From the NCBI RefSeq assembly GCF_001969365.1, contig NZ_CP019312.1, positions 1,364,001 through 1,428,000 on the forward strand: 64,000 nucleotides of DNA, read 5' to 3'. Origin of the DNA: Tateyamaria omphalii. Lineage in GTDB: Bacteria; Pseudomonadota; Alphaproteobacteria; Rhodobacterales; Rhodobacteraceae. The position numbers and the translations under genes are program-made. Shown here piece by piece: positions 53,935 to 63,530 of the stretch; positions within the stretch are counted from its first letter, which is position 1, and every line of letters begins with the position of its first letter. The notes below the pieces were generated by a model. The model saw only the letters and a list, made by a program, of their open reading frames with translations, made no database searches and was not told the origin of the DNA.

Positions 53935-55407
53935 ATGCCTGTTTTCTGGCTCACGCTGATCGTATTGGCGATCTCGGCAGTTGGGTTCGTCCTGGGGCGG
54001 CGCCGCGCGCTGGCCAGTGCGGATGGCGACAGTCGCAACCTGCACTCATTGCCGGTCTACTACGGTTCCAACGCGTTTATGAAATCTGTCGTTCCGGCGT
54101 TGGGCCTCATGTTCGTGTGGCTCTTGGTTCAACCGCTTTTCATTGACAACCGCATTTCCCAGATGATCCCTGATGCGGAGATTTCCGAGGGGTCCAACAT
54201 CGGGTTGGTCATGTCAGAGGTGCGGCGCACCGCGGACGGTCTGCAAAACGCAGTCGACCTGGGCCTGATCGACGACGAGACAGCCAAGAACGCGCGCACG
54301 GATTTCACCGACATCACGCAGCGTCTGCGTGATGCGGGGCAGGTCGTAACGAACCAGATCACGCAAACGGTTCTGCGCGCCGCGCAAGCATACCGCGCGA
54401 TGAGCCAGACCTCCAATCTGCTGATGACCATTGCGGTGCTCATTGTGGCTGTTGCAGGGGCCGCCTGGGGCATGATGGAAGGAAAAAAGGCGTTCCGCGC
54501 GCGAAACACGGTCGAGCAGGGCATTATGGCGCTGCTCATTGCCGCCGCATCGGTCGCCATTCTGACCACAATCGGTATTGTCCTGTCGCTGATCTTCAAC
54601 ACGATCGAATTCTTCAGCCTCTATCCTGCGTCCGAATTCTTCTTCCTTCTCGAATGGGCGCCCAGCTTCTCGGGGCGGGGCGGCGCGTCGAGCCTCGGCA
54701 TCATCCCACTTCTGTGGGGTACACTTTACATTTCACTGGTGGCCTTGCTCGTGGCAGTGCCGATTGGACTTTTCGCCGCGATCTACCTGTCGGAATATGC
54801 CGGACCAAAGATGCGCGGCATTGCCAAGCCGCTGCTTGAAATCCTGGCCGGTATCCCGACCATCGTTTACGGCCTGTTCGCGCTTCTGACCATCGGTCCG
54901 ATCCTCCTGTCGGTTTTTGGCGACAATGGCCTAGGTTGGATGCAGGGGCAGCGTGCGGTGCTGACGGCGGGTCTGGCCATGGGTATCATGTTGATCCCCT
55001 TTGTCAGCTCACTGTCAGACGACATCATCAACGCCGTGCCGCAGGCGATGCGCGACGGCTCCTACGGCCTGGGCGCAACAAAATCCGAGACGATCAAGCA
55101 GGTTGTGCTGCCTGCCGCCCTGCCGGGCATCGTGGGCGCGATCCTGCTTGCCGCCAGCCGCGCCATCGGTGAAACGATGATCGTGGTGCTGGGGGCTGGG
55201 GCTGCGGCGCGGCTCAGCCTGAACCCTTTCGAAGCAATGACCACTGTGACGGCCAAGATCGTGTCGCAGTTGACGGGCGACAGTGACTTTGCCTCGCCCG
55301 AGGCGCTCGTCGCCTTTGCCCTGGGCATGACCCTCTTCATCATCACGCTCGGGCTGAATGTCTTTGCCCTCTACATCGTGCGCAAATACCGGGAGCAATA
55401 CGAGTAA
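53935..55407 (+). CDS. pstC: phosphate ABC transporter permease PstC
   Basis: 490 residues. An extra N-terminal part with three hydrophobic segments and a periplasmic loop precedes the transporter domain, which spans about residues 255-485 and includes LLEILAGIPTIVYGLFALL and ALPGIVGAILLAASRAIGE (EAA-type loop). This longer form is typical for alphaproteobacteria. GGGGG precedes the ATG. It overlaps pstA by one base (TAATG). Confidence 0.93.
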   Translation: MPVFWLTLIVLAISAVGFVLGRRRALASADGDSRNLHSLPVYYGSNAFMKSVVPALGLMFVWLLVQPLFIDNRISQMIPDAEISEGSNIGLVMSEVRRTADGLQNAVDLGLIDDETAKNARTDFTDITQRLRDAGQVVTNQITQTVLRAAQAYRAMSQTSNLLMTIAVLIVAVAGAAWGMMEGKKAFRARNTVEQGIMALLIAAASVAILTTIGIVLSLIFNTIEFFSLYPASEFFFLLEWAPSFSGRGGASSLGIIPLLWGTLYISLVALLVAVPIGLFAAIYLSEYAGPKMRGIAKPLLEILAGIPTIVYGLFALLTIGPILLSVFGDNGLGWMQGQRAVLTAGLAMGIMLIPFVSSLSDDIINAVPQAMRDGSYGLGATKSETIKQVVLPAALPGIVGAILLAASRAIGETMIVVLGAGAAARLSLNPFEAMTTVTAKIVSQLTGDSDFASPEALVAFALGMTLFIITLGLNVFALYIVRKYREQYE

Positions 55408-56735
55408 TGACCGACGCAGCCATGACACCCGAAAGCGCGCGACCGACAAAGTCGCTGGTCCACGAGGACGCGCGCACCAAGAAACGCAACGCGACCGAGC
55501 GCAGGTTCCGTGCCTATGGCATCGCTGCGATCTGTACCGGCCTGTTCTTCCTGCTGGCCCTGTTGGCCGCCATTCTGAGCGCGGGTCTGCCCGCCTTCCG
55601 TCAGGCGGTGGTCGAAGTGCCATTCACCATGACGCAGGAGCAATACGACGAAGCAGAAGGGGCCATGCTGAAGACGGCCATTTACACCGACTACTTCATC
55701 ACGTCGCTGTCGGACACCATGCAGGCCGAGGGCGTTCAGATCGAATTCGACGAAGACGCTGTTGATCGCCTGCTGGGCAAGGTTGGTGGTGATCTGCGCG
55801 CCTATTACCGCGAGAACCAGGACCAGATCGGTGAACAGATCGGCTTTGAGCTGGCGGCGTCCTCCCGCGTGGATCGCTACCTGAAAGGCACGTTCACGCG
55901 CGACGACCTGCAAAGCGGCAACCGCTTCTTCATGCCGGAAGACTTCGACCTGATCGACGCCATGCAAGAGGCGGGATTGGTCAAACAGGTGTTCAACTGG
56001 AACTTCATCACGGGCGTTGATACCGGCGTGGACAACCCCGGCGGCGCCGGGATCGGGGCGTCTGTTCTGGGGTCATTCTTTATGATGCTGGTGGTTCTGG
56101 TGCTGAGCCTGCCGATCGGCGTCGCGGCCTCGATCTATCTTGAGGAGTTCGCGCCGAAGAACCGGTTCACGGACTTCATCGAGGTGAACATTGCAAACCT
56201 TGCCGCCGTGCCGTCCATCGTGTTCGGTATTCTCGGCCTCGCGGTCTTCATCCAGTTTGCGCACCTGCCGCAATCGGCGCCGCTGGTGGGTGGCTTGGTG
56301 CTGACACTGATGACGTTGCCGACGATCATCATTTCGACCCGTGCGTCGCTGAAGGCGGTGCCGCCGTCGATCCGGGACGCAGCGCTTGGGGTAGGGGCCT
56401 CGAAAATGCAATCAGTGTTCCACCACGTGCTGCCCCTCGCCGCGCCCGGTATCCTGACGGGCACGATCATTGGTCTGGCGCAGGCACTGGGTGAAACTGC
56501 ACCGCTCCTGTTGATCGGCATGGTCGGTTTCGTGGCACGGTACCCCGACAGCTTTGTCGAGGGGTTCCTGGAACCGAACTCGGCAGTGCCTGCACAGATC
56601 TACAACTGGGCGGCGCGTTCCGACGCCGTCTTTACGGAAAAAGCCTGGGGCGGCATCATCGTGCTGCTCTTGTTCCTGATCACCATGAACACCATCGCCG
56701 TCATATTGCGGCGCCGGTTCGAACGCCGCTGGTAG
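55407..56735 (+). CDS. pstA: phosphate ABC transporter permease PstA
   Basis: 442 residues, with an N-terminal extension like PstC: one membrane helix, a periplasmic region to about residue 205, and then five to six helices. [20 protein letters not shown] and [25 protein letters not shown] form the coupling-loop region. Together with PstC it makes the phosphate channel. The stop is 11 bp before pstB. Confidence 0.93.
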   Translation: MTDAAMTPESARPTKSLVHEDARTKKRNATERRFRAYGIAAICTGLFFLLALLAAILSAGLPAFRQAVVEVPFTMTQEQYDEAEGAMLKTAIYTDYFITSLSDTMQAEGVQIEFDEDAVDRLLGKVGGDLRAYYRENQDQIGEQIGFELAASSRVDRYLKGTFTRDDLQSGNRFFMPEDFDLIDAMQEAGLVKQVFNWNFITGVDTGVDNPGGAGIGASVLGSFFMMLVVLVLSLPIGVAASIYLEEFAPKNRFTDFIEVNIANLAAVPSIVFGILGLAVFIQFAHLPQSAPLVGGLVLTLMTLPTIIISTRASLKAVPPSIRDAALGVGASKMQSVFHHVLPLAAPGILTGTIIGLAQALGETAPLLLIGMVGFVARYPDSFVEGFLEPNSAVPAQIYNWAARSDAVFTEKAWGGIIVLLLFLITMNTIAVILRRRFERRW

Positions 56736-56746
56736 GGGGCAAGCCC

Positions 56747-57544
56747 ATGAATGATATGAGAATTGTGGAGAGAGACGTGGACCAAAACGACGTCAAGATC
56801 GCGGCCAAAGGCGTGCAGGTCTATTACGGGGACACACATGCCATCAAGGACGTGGATGTCGATATCGAGGACAAGACGGTCACCGCGTTTATCGGCCCGT
56901 CCGGCTGCGGCAAGTCCACTTTCCTGCGCTGTATCAACAGGATGAACGACACGATTGATGTATGTCGTGTGACGGGTGACATCCATATCGACGGCGAAGA
57001 CATCTATGACACCAAGGTCGATCCGGTGCAGCTGCGCGCCAAGGTGGGCATGGTGTTCCAGAAACCAAACCCGTTCCCGAAGTCGATCTATGACAACGTG
57101 GCCTACGGTCCCCGCATCCACGGTCTGGCCAAGAACAAAGCGGAACTGGATGACCTGGTTGAAAAGTCCCTGCGCCGGGGCGCGATCTGGGATGAGGTCA
57201 AGGACCGGCTGGATGCGCCCGGCACCGGTCTGTCCGGCGGTCAGCAGCAGCGCCTGTGCATCGCGCGGGCCGTCGCGACCGAACCCGAAGTGCTGTTGAT
57301 GGACGAGCCATGCTCGGCCCTTGACCCGATTGCCACCGCACAAGTCGAGGAACTGATCGACGAGCTGCGCCAAAGCTACTCGGTCGTTATCGTCACGCAC
57401 TCCATGCAACAGGCGGCCCGGGTCAGCCAGAAGACTGCATTCTTCCACCTCGGCAACTTGGTCGAGTATGGTGAAACGGGACAGATCTTTACAAATCCCG
57501 TCGATCCACGCACCGAAAGCTACATCACTGGCCGCATCGGCTAA
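56747..57544 (+). CDS. pstB: phosphate ABC transporter ATP-binding protein PstB
   Basis: 265 residues. Walker [10 protein letters not shown], the PstB-specific [33 protein letters not shown], signature [14 protein letters not shown] and Walker [14 protein letters not shown] are present. It drives phosphate uptake. The ATG at 56747 gives a 17-residue leader; a later ATG (MRIVERD) is possible. Confidence 0.96.
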   Translation: MNDMRIVERDVDQNDVKIAAKGVQVYYGDTHAIKDVDVDIEDKTVTAFIGPSGCGKSTFLRCINRMNDTIDVCRVTGDIHIDGEDIYDTKVDPVQLRAKVGMVFQKPNPFPKSIYDNVAYGPRIHGLAKNKAELDDLVEKSLRRGAIWDEVKDRLDAPGTGLSGGQQQRLCIARAVATEPEVLLMDEPCSALDPIATAQVEELIDELRQSYSVVIVTHSMQQAARVSQKTAFFHLGNLVEYGETGQIFTNPVDPRTESYITGRIG

Positions 57545-57555
57545 GGAGCAAAGCA

Positions 57556-58257
57556 ATGCAAGACCAACACATCGCCTCGGCCTTTGACCGGGACCTTGAA
57601 GCGATCCAAGCCCAAATCATGAAAATGGGCGGGCTTGTCGAAAACGCGATCCTTGAGGCTGCCATCAGCCTCGAGACCCGCGATGAAGAGCGGGCGGAGC
57701 GGGTGCGCAAGGGCGACAAGGCCATCGATGAGCTTGAAGAGCTGATCAACGAGGAAGCGGCCCGCGTGATCGCGTTGCGCGCGCCCACGGCGGTTGACCT
57801 GCGGCTCGTGCTGTCGGTGATCAAGGTCAGCGCGAACCTGGAACGGATCGGCGACTACGCCAAGAACATGGGCAAACGGACCAGCGTATTGTCACAGATG
57901 GCGCCGGTGAATGACAGTGCAGGGGCCCTGCGCCGGATGGCGAAAGAGGTCGAACGGATGCTGAAGGACGCACTGGATTCCTACGTCGCTCGTGACGCGG
58001 AACTGGCGCAGGACGTCATCGACCGCGATACTGAAGTTGACCAGATGTACAACGCGCTGTTCCGCGAATTCCTGACCTTCATGATGGAAGACCCGCGCAA
58101 CATCACCGCTTGCATGCACCTGCATTTCATCGCCAAGAACATCGAACGTATGGGCGACCACGTTACGTCAATTGCCGAACAGGTCGTATACTTGGTGACA
58201 GGCACGACCCCGGATGAAAACCGCCAGAAGGCGGACAAGACATCGCTTCAGGCCTAG
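57556..58257 (+). CDS. phoU: phosphate signalling protein PhoU
   Basis: 233 residues, all helical, with two PhoU repeats: ALRAPTAVDLRLVLSVIKVSANLERIGDYA in the first and MEDPRNITACMHLHFIAKNIERMGDHVT in the second. The ERIGD and ERMGD metal-binding motifs are both intact. PhoU joins PstB and PhoR and keeps the regulon off when phosphate is plentiful. AAGGAG precedes the start. Confidence 0.95.
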   Translation: MQDQHIASAFDRDLEAIQAQIMKMGGLVENAILEAAISLETRDEERAERVRKGDKAIDELEELINEEAARVIALRAPTAVDLRLVLSVIKVSANLERIGDYAKNMGKRTSVLSQMAPVNDSAGALRRMAKEVERMLKDALDSYVARDAELAQDVIDRDTEVDQMYNALFREFLTFMMEDPRNITACMHLHFIAKNIERMGDHVTSIAEQVVYLVTGTTPDENRQKADKTSLQA

Positions 58258-58269
58258 GAGAACTACCAA

Positions 58270-58959
58270 ATGTCCGTCGATCAACCCCGTGTCCTGGTTG
58301 TCGAAGATGAACCTGCGCAGCGCGAAGTGCTGGCCTATAACCTTGAGGCCGAAGGCTTTGCCGTGAGCCGCGCGCAAAACGGTGACGAAGCCTTGCTGCT
58401 TGTGGACGAGGACATGCCGGACATTATCGTGTTGGACTGGATGATGCCGAACCTCAGCGGCATCGAAGTGTGCCGCAGGCTCAAGATCCGGCCAGAGACT
58501 CGTGGCATTCCGGTCATTATGTTGTCCGCACGATCCGAGGAAGTCGACAAGGTGCGCGGGCTTGAGACTGGCGCCGACGACTACGTGGTCAAACCATATT
58601 CCGTGATCGAATTGATGGCGCGCGTGCGCAGTCAGTTGCGCCGCGTGCGGCCCGCAACCGTCGGCCAGCGCTTGGAATTCGACGACATCATTCTCGATGC
58701 CGAAAGCCACAAGGTGACGCGCGGCGCAGATGAATTGAAGCTCGGACCGACGGAGTTTCGTTTGCTCAGCACATTCATGGAGAAACCCGGTCGGGTCTGG
58801 AGCCGTGAACAATTGCTGGACCGTGTCTGGGGCCGGGACATCTATGTCGATACGCGGACGGTCGATGTGCATATCGGTCGGCTGCGCAAGGCATTGACGT
58901 ATTTCGGAGGGAGCGATCCGGTGCGCACAGTGCGAGGCGCTGGGTATGCGCTCGGGTGA
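58270..58959 (+). CDS. phoB: phosphate regulon response regulator PhoB
   Basis: 229 residues, OmpR family. The receiver has E12-D13, phospho-acceptor D56 (VLDWMMP) and KPYS; the winged helix domain contains LKLGPTEFRLLSTFMEKPGRVWSREQLLDRVWG and VDTRTVDVHIGRLRK. It binds Pho boxes when phosphorylated. It ends the phosphate locus and is followed by an AT-rich stretch. Confidence 0.95.
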   Translation: MSVDQPRVLVVEDEPAQREVLAYNLEAEGFAVSRAQNGDEALLLVDEDMPDIIVLDWMMPNLSGIEVCRRLKIRPETRGIPVIMLSARSEEVDKVRGLETGADDYVVKPYSVIELMARVRSQLRRVRPATVGQRLEFDDIILDAESHKVTRGADELKLGPTEFRLLSTFMEKPGRVWSREQLLDRVWGRDIYVDTRTVDVHIGRLRKALTYFGGSDPVRTVRGAGYALG

Positions 58960-58977
58960 ATAACGCGCTGGAAGCGC

Positions 58978-59195
58978 CTGATTTTAATCAGTTTCAGTAT
59001 CTAGTATAATTACATAATGTGGATTATATGCTTTCTGGATAAAATGAGGAAAGCAAGCGGTATACGGCTTTGACGATGACGTATCGTCAATATCCCTCCC
59101 GTATTGCCCCCGTCTCTTGGCAGCCTCGAACATGCCGCCTAGGCTTGACCCGAATGACCGCTCGTTAACCGCGTGTCAGCATTTTGGGGGAAGCC
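58978..59195. other. AT-rich spacer after phoB
   Basis: The stretch 58981-59040 is about 25% GC by hand count, in a region otherwise near 60%. It begins with a CTGATT-TT-AATCAG hairpin (58978-58991), which could end phoB transcription. The rest may hold the promoter of the SDR gene. No small gene was recognised. Confidence 0.5.
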
Positions 59196-59960
59196 ATGGA
59201 CATCAAAAACAAGGTTGTTGTTGTAACAGGCGCAGCAGCCGGCATCGGTCGCGCATTGTGCGAGGCGTTTGCCACTCAGGGCGCCGATACGGTTGTCTGT
59301 GCCGACATCGACATCAACGGGGCTGCGCAAACAGCACATTCTATCAATGGCTTGCCCAGAAAAGTTGATGTTTCCGTCGAGGCACAGATCGCCGATCTTG
59401 TTGAGGATATCGAAGCCTCCGTCGGCCCGATCGACATCTTTTGTTCCAACGCGGGTGTCTTGGTCGAAGGTGGCGCTGATGCGCCTGATGTCGAATGGCA
59501 GCGCCTCTGGGACATCAACGTCATGGCCCATGTCTGGGCCGCGCGCCATGTGGTGCCGCGGATGATCGCGCGCGGCGGCGGCTACTTGCTGAACACGGCA
59601 TCTGCGGCGGGATTGCTGAACCAGATCGGATCGGCGCCGTACGGTGTGACGAAACACGCCGCTGTCGGGCTGGCGGAATGGCTGGCGATCACACATGGTG
59701 ACGCGGGCATCAAGGTGTCCGTCCTGTGCCCGCAGGCGGTCCGCACCGCGATGACCGAGGGCCACGAGGACCACGTTGCCGCCATTGACGGGATGCTGGA
59801 ACCTGCGGATGCGGCGCAGGCCTGTATGGACGCCATCAGGAACGAGACGTTTCTGGTCCTGCCGCACGCGAATGTCCGCAAATACATGCAACTGAAGACG
59901 GGCGACTACGACCGCTGGATCGCGGGTATGCAGAAGTTGAACCGGGCCTATTCTGGCTGA
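59196..59960 (+). CDS. short-chain dehydrogenase/reductase (SDR)
   Basis: 254 residues. The cofactor loop TGAAAGIG is at 11-18, NAGV at about 85-88, and the catalytic triad S136, Y149 and K153 (SAPYGVTK) is complete. NAD or NADP use cannot be settled, although the D at the end of the second strand (CADIDI) suggests NAD(H). Substrate unknown. GGGGGAAG precedes the start. Its end overlaps the convergent tesB-like gene by 13 bp. Confidence 0.88.
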   Translation: MDIKNKVVVVTGAAAGIGRALCEAFATQGADTVVCADIDINGAAQTAHSINGLPRKVDVSVEAQIADLVEDIEASVGPIDIFCSNAGVLVEGGADAPDVEWQRLWDINVMAHVWAARHVVPRMIARGGGYLLNTASAAGLLNQIGSAPYGVTKHAAVGLAEWLAITHGDAGIKVSVLCPQAVRTAMTEGHEDHVAAIDGMLEPADAAQACMDAIRNETFLVLPHANVRKYMQLKTGDYDRWIAGMQKLNRAYSG

Positions 59961-60826
59961 GCCTTGGGTGTGATCGGGCGGATCAACCCTTCCTGCGCGA
60001 CGGAGGCGACAAGCCTGCCGTCCTTGTCGTAGATCATCCCACGGTTAAAACCCCTGCCCTTGCCCGACCACGGGCTGTCCATGGTGTAGAGATGCCAATC
60101 ACAGAACGACGCTGGCGCGTGAAACCACATCGCGTGGTCCAGGCTGGCGGCCATGACGCGGCCCGTGAACCAGGTCTGGCCGTGCGGTCGCAGCGCCGTG
60201 CCCAGCAGGTTCAGATCGGACGCGTAAGCCAACAGACAGTGCTGCAATTGCGCGCTGATGCCGCGTGCGGCGGCCATCCGAAACCACAGATGACTGCGGT
60301 CATCCATCGGTTCGGGCGTAAAGAAATCGCGCGGCGCAACCTCGCGGATGTCGATGGGACGGGGGCGCAGGAACTCTTCGCGGTACTTTTCAGGGATGCG
60401 ATCAACGACCGTCTCCCGCAACTCCTTGCGGTCGCTCAGATGCGCGGGCCCTTCGACCTCGGGCATCGGGTGTTGGTGCGCCCAGCCGTCTTCATCTGCA
60501 TGGAACGAGGCGGACATGTTCAGGATCTGCCGTCCGTGCTGGATCGCAACAACCCGCCGTGTGGTAAAGCTGCCGCCGTCGCGGGCGCGGTCGACCTGGT
60601 AGATCACAGGGATGGATGGATCACCCGGTCGGATGAAATAGGCGTGCAGTGAATGGCACAACCGATCCTCGACCGTGCGATAAGCGGCGGCAAGCGCCTG
60701 ACCGATCACCTGACCGCCGAAAATGCGCGTGGGCGTCTCGCCGCCCTGCCCCGTACCACGGAACAGATCGACCTCAAGCCGTTCAACCGCCAGAAGATCC
60801 AGCAAGGTCTGATGTGCATCTGTCAT
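59948..60826 (-). CDS. tesB: acyl-CoA thioesterase II (TesB type)
   Basis: 292 residues made of two hot-dog folds. RIFGGQVIGQALAAAYRTV and LHAYFIRPGDPSIPVIYQVDRARDGGSF form the first; the catalytic Asp, Thr/Ser and Gln are in YASDLNLL, ASLDHAMWFH and VASVAQEGLIR. It hydrolyses medium- and long-chain acyl-CoA. Twelve bp separate it from the upstream beta-lactamase-fold gene, so they may be co-transcribed. Confidence 0.92.
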   Translation of the reverse strand: MTDAHQTLLDLLAVERLEVDLFRGTGQGGETPTRIFGGQVIGQALAAAYRTVEDRLCHSLHAYFIRPGDPSIPVIYQVDRARDGGSFTTRRVVAIQHGRQILNMSASFHADEDGWAHQHPMPEVEGPAHLSDRKELRETVVDRIPEKYREEFLRPRPIDIREVAPRDFFTPEPMDDRSHLWFRMAAARGISAQLQHCLLAYASDLNLLGTALRPHGQTWFTGRVMAASLDHAMWFHAPASFCDWHLYTMDSPWSGKGRGFNRGMIYDKDGRLVASVAQEGLIRPITPKAQPE

Positions 60827-60839
60827 GTCAGCCGTCCTG

Positions 60840-62048
60840 TCACATCAACGCGCCATGCACCAGTGCCTTGAGTTCCGCGCGCGCCGGATAGCTGGAGGAC
60901 GGGCTGAGTTGCGTAAACAGCACCGTGCTGATGTCGTGCACGCGGTCCACCCAGAAAAAGGTCGACGCCATGCCACCCCAACTGAAATCCCCGACGGACG
61001 ACGGCACACGACTGCGCGCGGGGTCAATCACAACGGCACCGCCGATGCCAAATCCCATGCCTTCCATCGGTTGCTCGGCAAAGCTTGCCGGGCCAAGGCT
61101 GGCGATATCGCCGGGCAGATGGTTCGACATCATGAAATCCGCGGTCGAGGGCGAGATCAGCCCCTGCCCCCGCAGTCGCAAGCACTCGGCAAAGGTCATG
61201 TAGTCGTCGATGCTTCCGACAAGCCCGCCACCGCCGCTGAAACAGGTGGTGTGTCGAAAGGGCGAGCCATCGGCATCATCAAAGAGGCGCAGCGCAGGGT
61301 CATCCGCGGCCTGCGCGTTCAGGTCCATCGCATCGCCCGGCAGCGGAGTGTAAAGACTGGCAAACCGATCAAGCGCGCCGTCTGGAACGGCAAAGCCCGT
61401 ATCGACCATGCCCAATGGGCCCAGAACGCGTTTCCGAAACACCTGGTCCAGCGTGTCGCCTGTGACCACTTCGATCACGCGCCCGATGACATCAATCCCG
61501 ACCGAGTATTCCCAGCGCTGCCCCGGCGCAAAGGCAAGCGGCAGCGTCGCCAAGAGATCGCACTGCTCTGCCAACGTCCCTGCCGTGGGTTTGAAAAGCA
61601 GATCCAGCTCCTCCATCGCCTTTGGCACCACGCCCGGGTTGAACGGATAGCTCAGACCGGAACGATGCGTCAGCACTTGGTGCAGGGTGGGTGTCGGGCA
61701 TGGATCGGTGTGCGCGATGTCACTGCCGTCAGGCCGCAGCGCGCGCATGTTCTCAAAGCCGGGCAAAAACCGTGACAGGGGCGCATCCAGGTGCAGACGC
61801 CCCTCCTCTGCCAGCATCATGAGGATGAGCGATGTGATTGGTTTGGTCATCGAATAGATGCGAGCCAGCGTCTCTCGATCAAATGGCGCGCCGCTGTCGA
61901 GGCCACGCACGCCGGACCTCACAAACAGAACCTCGCTGCCGTGTTGGCGGATCTGAACCGTAAGCCCTGCGAACTTCCCGGCCGCTGTATACCTGTCCGC
62001 CCAAGTCTGAATGCGGGACAGTCGGGCGGGATCAAGGGTCAGGGACAT
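60840..62048 (-). CDS. serine hydrolase of the beta-lactamase/D-Ala-D-Ala carboxypeptidase family
   Basis: 402 residues from MSLTLDPARLS. The catalytic SxxK is SMTK in ARIYSMTKPITSLI; the second motif is YSVG rather than the usual YxN, in GQRWEYSVGIDVIG. HRSGLSY and SGGGGLVGSIDDYM follow. The protein lacks a signal peptide, so it is more likely a cytoplasmic esterase or peptidase than a drug-resistance enzyme. It lies upstream of tesB on the same strand. Confidence 0.87.
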   Translation of the reverse strand: MSLTLDPARLSRIQTWADRYTAAGKFAGLTVQIRQHGSEVLFVRSGVRGLDSGAPFDRETLARIYSMTKPITSLILMMLAEEGRLHLDAPLSRFLPGFENMRALRPDGSDIAHTDPCPTPTLHQVLTHRSGLSYPFNPGVVPKAMEELDLLFKPTAGTLAEQCDLLATLPLAFAPGQRWEYSVGIDVIGRVIEVVTGDTLDQVFRKRVLGPLGMVDTGFAVPDGALDRFASLYTPLPGDAMDLNAQAADDPALRLFDDADGSPFRHTTCFSGGGGLVGSIDDYMTFAECLRLRGQGLISPSTADFMMSNHLPGDIASLGPASFAEQPMEGMGFGIGGAVVIDPARSRVPSSVGDFSWGGMASTFFWVDRVHDISTVLFTQLSPSSSYPARAELKALVHGALM

Positions 62049-62125
62049 GTCACCACGATACGGCGCTGTGCGGTCTTGCCAAGGCAAAACGACCCTGCGT
62101 AGCATCGGCGCAACGGGAGGACCGG

Positions 62126-62737
62126 ATGCTAACACTTTACTTCGCGCCACGGAGCCGCGCGGTCCGTGTGGCTTGGCTGCTGGACGAGATGGGGCTCGAC
62201 TACGACCTTGTGTCCTACGATCTGGGCGATCCGGAGATGCGCAGCGCCGAGTTTCGCACGCAGGTGCACCCGATGGGCCGCGTGCCCGTGCTGGTCGATG
62301 ATGATGTGCAAGTCATCGAAAGCGGCGCGATCCTCGAATATCTGCTGACGCGGCACGGCGATGGCCGCTTTCGACCTGCACCAGACAGCGCGGACTACCC
62401 CGCTTACCTGCAATGGCTACACTATGCCGAAGGTATGATCATGCCGCAGGTGAACAGTTATATGGTCGAGACGTTCTTTCTGCCGCCTGAACGGCGGTCA
62501 GAGGTGCACGCCGCGCGCGCCAAAAAGCTGATCGGTCAGATGCTGGTCCCGGTGGATGCGGCGCTGGACGGGCAGGACTACCTTGCTGGCGATTTTTCAG
62601 CGGCTGACATCATGACTGGCTCTGCTGCGATCAGTGCAAAGGGGATCGGGATCGACTTTGGGGGTATGCCCAACCTCGCCGCCTATATGGATCGGCTTGC
62701 GCACAGGGCCGCGTATCGTAGCGCGGCAGCGCTGTGA
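62126..62737 (+). CDS. glutathione S-transferase family protein
   Basis: 203 residues. The thioredoxin-like half includes LYFAPRSRAVRVAWLLDEMG, and HPMGRVPVLVDDDVQVIESGAILEYLL, the glutathione site with its cis-proline and ES pair. The helical half has GDFSAADIMTGSA. A serine or arginine near the N-terminus could activate the thiol. Substrate unknown. GGAGG precedes the ATG. It is divergent from the hydrolase gene. Confidence 0.9.
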   Translation: MLTLYFAPRSRAVRVAWLLDEMGLDYDLVSYDLGDPEMRSAEFRTQVHPMGRVPVLVDDDVQVIESGAILEYLLTRHGDGRFRPAPDSADYPAYLQWLHYAEGMIMPQVNSYMVETFFLPPERRSEVHAARAKKLIGQMLVPVDAALDGQDYLAGDFSAADIMTGSAAISAKGIGIDFGGMPNLAAYMDRLAHRAAYRSAAAL

Positions 62738-62778
62738 TCCAAAGGACGCGTGCCGCGACGCGATGTATTTTTGCTGAT

Positions 62779-62828
62779 GAGGGGCGCTGCCCCTCAAACT
62801 CCCCGCCGTATTTTCAAAGAGAAGAAGA
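62779..62828 (+). repeat. REP-like GGGGC-hairpin element between gst and livF
   Basis: GAGGGGC (62779-62785) pairs with GCCCCTC (62789-62795); a CTCCCCGCC block, TATTTT and an A-rich GAAGAAG tail follow. It resembles the element at 2890-2940. It fills the short space between two convergent genes and could stop transcription from either side. Confidence 0.6.
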
Positions 62829-63530
62829 TCAGACTTCAAGCCACTCCTTGCGCACATCATCACGGGCCTTGAGTTCGTCTGGCGTACCCTCGAAAACGAC
62901 CTGGCCGTGGCCCATGACATAGACGCGGTGCGCGATGTCGAGGGCGATGGAGAGTTTTTGTTCAACAAGCAGTGTCGCGATGCCCCGCTTCGCGATCTCT
63001 TGCAGCAGTTGGGCCACGCGCTGGACCATCTGCGGGGACAGCCCCTCGGTCGGTTCGTCGATCATCACCAGATCCGGGTCGCCCATGAGCGTGCGGCACA
63101 TGGTCAGCATCTGTTGCTCGCCCCCGGACAGGACCGACGCCTCCACATCGGCCCGGCGGGCAAGGTTTTCGAACATGTCGAACATGTCCTGCATCGACCA
63201 GCGCCCCTGCCCGTCCTTTTGGCCGGGCTTCAGACCCAGGATCAGGTTCTGCCGGGTGGTGAGGCCGGGAAAGATATCGCGGTTTTCCGGTACATACCCG
63301 ATGCCGAGATTTGCGACCTCGTAGGCCTTCTTGCCCGCGATTTCTTGCCCACGGAACTTTACCGATCCGTGCGGTACCACTTCGCCCATCACCGCCTTGC
63401 AGGTGGTGGAGCGTCCGACGCCATTGCGGCCAAGCAAGGCGACAATCTCGCCCTCTGCGATCTGGATATTCACACCCTGTAGAATGTGCGATTTGCCGTA
63501 ATAGGCGTGCAGGTCGGTGACATCAAGCAT
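62829..63530 (-). CDS. livF: branched-chain amino-acid-type ABC transporter ATP-binding protein LivF
   Basis: 233 residues. LHAYYGKSHILQGVNI at the N-terminus, the signature VLSGGEQQMLTMCRTL and Walker B LVMIDEPTEGLSP place it in LivF. Walker A reads GRNGVGRST, with arginine (R40) in place of the catalytic lysine. The rest is normal, so it may still work with arginine, as some close relatives seem to, or be impaired. It overlaps livG by 1 bp. The substrate may be amino acids, amides or urea; permease genes are outside the window. Confidence 0.88.
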   Translation of the reverse strand: MLDVTDLHAYYGKSHILQGVNIQIAEGEIVALLGRNGVGRSTTCKAVMGEVVPHGSVKFRGQEIAGKKAYEVANLGIGYVPENRDIFPGLTTRQNLILGLKPGQKDGQGRWSMQDMFDMFENLARRADVEASVLSGGEQQMLTMCRTLMGDPDLVMIDEPTEGLSPQMVQRVAQLLQEIAKRGIATLLVEQKLSIALDIAHRVYVMGHGQVVFEGTPDELKARDDVRKEWLEV

